Source: an uncultured Prevotellaceae bacterium (GTDB lineage: Bacteria; Bacteroidota; Bacteroidia; Bacteroidales; Muribaculaceae). Taken from it: 6,333 nucleotides of DNA. Shown piece by piece: positions 5,299-6,333 of the stretch (the first letter of the stretch is position 1; each line of letters starts with the position of its first letter). Location: positions 1 to 6,333 of the forward strand of contig CALAVD010000259.1 in the NCBI GenBank assembly GCA_937892085.1. Direction: 5' to 3'. The position numbers and the translations under genes were made by a program. The notes below the pieces were generated by a model. It searched no databases. It worked only from the letters and a program-made list of their open reading frames with translations, and had not been told where the DNA came from.

Positions 5299-6015
5299 TT
5301 GGGTCGCATCAAGAGATATCGCTCGGCCTTGAGCCGTCATCATCGCAGTAAGGGGCATGGCATTCATTCCCCTTTTGCTTATAATTTCGTGCGCAATGTG
5401 CTGCGCGAGAAGTCGCCATACTATTGCTATGGCGACATGCAAGAGCTGCGTGAGGCGGTAGTCGATGCGTTGCATGGTATAAAAGGCCATCCACGGGTAA
5501 TCTCGTTTAAGGGAATGAAGATGCTGTTCCGCATCACCAACTATTTCAACCCGCAATGCATCATGCAGGTGGGCACGTGCTATGGCATGACTGCGGCAAC
5601 CATGCTCAACGTGTCGTCGCAAAGCCGGCTGTGGCTCTATGAGCCTCATGTTGACGCCTATCCCGTGATTGGTAATGTGCTGGCGCCTTACATCGACAGC
5701 ATTGACTACTACAACCAGCTTGATGTGGCACTCGATGACTATTTTAAAGCGGTGGGTGATGACGTGCCGTTTGTCCTCGTCAATTCGGTGCCCGAGAGTG
5801 CCTACCTGGAGGCGTTGAAACAACGGCTGTCAATGTTGTTGAGTGGCGATTGCGTGTTGGTGTTTCGCAACATCCACCGCAGCGATAGCGTGAAACTGCT
5901 GTGGCACTATCTCAAGCCGGCGATGACGCATGGCCAGTCGTTCACCAACGAGAAGACTGGTGTGATAGTTGCTAAGCCTTCGCTAAATTTGGAGCATTTC
6001 TTCCTTTGGTTTTGA
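5299..6015 (+). CDS. Class I SAM-methyltransferase-like protein, diverged
   Basis: The 238-residue protein resembles the Bacteroidota class I methyltransferases that carry an N-terminal HGxHSPF block, here HGIHSPF at 20-26. A Rossmann-type core follows: IMQVGTCYGMT (88-98) fits motif I, the glycine-rich SAM loop, and LWLYEP (111-116) ends strand 2 with Glu115 in the ribose-binding position. The later strand FVLVNSVPES (158-167) lacks the Asp and His usually found there (DgnH-like), so activity is doubtful or altered. FRNIHRSDSVKLLW (189-202) and the end GVIVAKP...LEHFFLWF fit the family's C-terminal part. The start is TTG at 5299: an in-frame stop lies at 5278-5280 and the next in-frame ATG is at residue 47, inside conserved sequence. 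It is the last gene of the group after the YfhO-type gene. The substrate cannot be told from the sequence. Confidence 0.8.
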   Translation: MGRIKRYRSALSRHHRSKGHGIHSPFAYNFVRNVLREKSPYYCYGDMQELREAVVDALHGIKGHPRVISFKGMKMLFRITNYFNPQCIMQVGTCYGMTAATMLNVSSQSRLWLYEPHVDAYPVIGNVLAPYIDSIDYYNQLDVALDDYFKAVGDDVPFVLVNSVPESAYLEALKQRLSMLLSGDCVLVFRNIHRSDSVKLLWHYLKPAMTHGQSFTNEKTGVIVAKPSLNLEHFFLWF

Positions 6016-6017
6016 AA

Positions 6018-6057
6018 TGAACCAATTTGAACCATTTTAAACCAATTTGAACCAATC
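6018..6057 (+). repeat. Four-copy 10-bp tandem repeat with phased A/T tracts
   Basis: The units are TGAACCAATT (6018), TGAACCATTT (6028), TAAACCAATT (6038) and TGAACCAATC (6048). The array begins two bases after the stop codon. The A/T tracts recur at about one helical turn, a pattern known to bend DNA. It lies about 90-130 bp upstream of the promoter at 6146 and directly abuts a palindrome. Confidence 0.75.
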
Positions 6058-6072
6058 TTTTTGCAAAAAGAT
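6055..6072. terminator. Perfect palindrome, possible weak terminator of the 1935-6015 group
   Basis: ATCTTTTTGCAAAAAGAT is an exact 18-base palindrome. As RNA it would make a 7-bp A/U-rich stem with loop TGCA, starting 40 bases after the stop codon. A loose T-rich stretch follows (6074-6091). The stem is weak for an intrinsic terminator, and it could equally be a protein-binding site. Confidence 0.35.
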
Positions 6073-6145
6073 GTTTATTCAGTTTTTAGTTTGGTTGAAA
6101 ATATGTTAATAAGAATTAAATAGATGACTCTGTCTTGATAAATCG

Positions 6146-6177
6146 TTTGCATAGATTAGGAAAAGGTGTTAAATTTG
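6146..6177 (+). promoter_or_regulatory. Bacteroidota-type promoter of a short transcription unit
   Basis: TTTG (6146-6149) and TAAATTTG (6170-6177) are 20 bp apart, fully matching the Bacteroides -33/-7 consensus. Transcription should begin near 6183-6185, rightward. No start codon with a reasonable ORF follows before the terminator at 6243-6284. Confidence 0.7.
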
Positions 6178-6183
6178 CATCAT

Positions 6184-6284
6184 AAATAAGGACATTCATC
6201 ATTATAATATAACCATCGTAATTAATACATTCCTTTTTAGTTGTCTGCGTCTGCTTTGTTTGAAAAGCGGGCGTAGGTTTTTTT
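6184..6284 (+). ncRNA. Predicted ~100-nt RNA (small RNA or attenuated leader)
   Basis: The interval runs from the expected start site of the 6146-6177 promoter to the end of a strong terminator. It contains no ATG on the + strand before the terminator. Its 5' part can form a weak closing stem: 6185-6192 with 6231-6238, AAGGA against TCCTT plus two A-T pairs across one mismatch. The terminator hairpin follows directly. It may be a stand-alone small RNA, or the leader of a gene beyond the right edge that is controlled by read-through. I do not recognise it as a named family. The 5' end is estimated from the promoter only. Confidence 0.5.
6243..6284 (+). terminator. Intrinsic terminator
   Basis: The left arm 6243-6257 pairs with the right arm 6264-6278 over 15 bp, including five G-T wobbles, around the 6-base loop GTTTGA. 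Seven T residues (6278-6284) follow at once. The core pairs TGCGTCTGCTTT with AAAGCGGGCGTA. The T-run is on the + strand only, so it stops rightward transcription. It is the most convincing terminator in the window. Confidence 0.8.
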
Positions 6285-6333
6285 ATGGTGGGTTCTATAA
6301 ATTAACTTGAGGTGTTTTTGATTTATTTTCGAG

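Noticed and set aside
5236..5823. 195-codon open frame on the minus strand over the methyltransferase-like gene
   Set aside because: It runs opposite a gene with clear family motifs and would include the intergenic hairpin and repeats as coding sequence.
6307..6331. Possible promoter at the right edge, TTG (6307-6309) and TATTTTCG (6324-6331)
   Set aside because: The spacer is only 14 bp and the -7 box has a mismatch in the TTTG core.

Overview
The window looks like a chromosomal stretch from a Bacteroidales bacterium (phylum Bacteroidota), probably a gut lineage related to Prevotellaceae or Muribaculaceae; the family is a guess. The evidence is as follows. Two excellent matches to the Bacteroidota primary-sigma promoter (TTTG, 19-20 bp, TAnnTTTG) are present. 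No Shine-Dalgarno sequence precedes any gene. The intergenic DNA is very AT-rich beside mid-GC genes. The large YfhO-type membrane protein and the HGxHSPF-type methyltransferase-like protein are both of kinds typical of this phylum. Everything recognisable is on the + strand.

Layout. Bases 2-55 hold what looks like the last 17 codons of an upstream gene. A structured leader (56-165) precedes a complete arginine deiminase (166-1449). A 485-base non-coding gap follows (1450-1934). It holds a terminator-like hairpin, a second hairpin with competing folds, a 142-bp inverted-repeat element and a strong promoter (1835-1865). That promoter probably drives three co-directional genes: a small membrane-anchored protein of unknown function (1935-2594), an 841-residue YfhO-family polytopic membrane protein (2699-5224) and a diverged class I SAM-methyltransferase-like protein (5299-6015). 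No promoter is visible in the 104- and 74-base gaps between them. After the last gene come a phased 10-bp repeat, a perfect palindrome, and then a separate short transcription unit: a promoter at 6146-6177 and a strong intrinsic terminator at 6243-6284, with no ORF between. This predicts an RNA of about 100 nt or an attenuated leader. Bases 6285-6333 hold nothing I can support.

How the genes work together. The deiminase converts arginine to citrulline and ammonia; its usual partners arcB and arcC are not in view. The YfhO-type protein and its neighbours suggest a cell-envelope operon, possibly sugar transfer to an envelope polymer, but this is inference from family and context only.

The most unusual signal is a recurring design upstream of genes. 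Three of the four complete genes are preceded by short tandem repeats with a 7-base period that run to, or into, the start codon. The repeat sequence differs at each gene. Two of these genes have TTG starts placed exactly one base after the last repeat unit. A second oddity is that TTA leucine codons are concentrated immediately before glycine codons.
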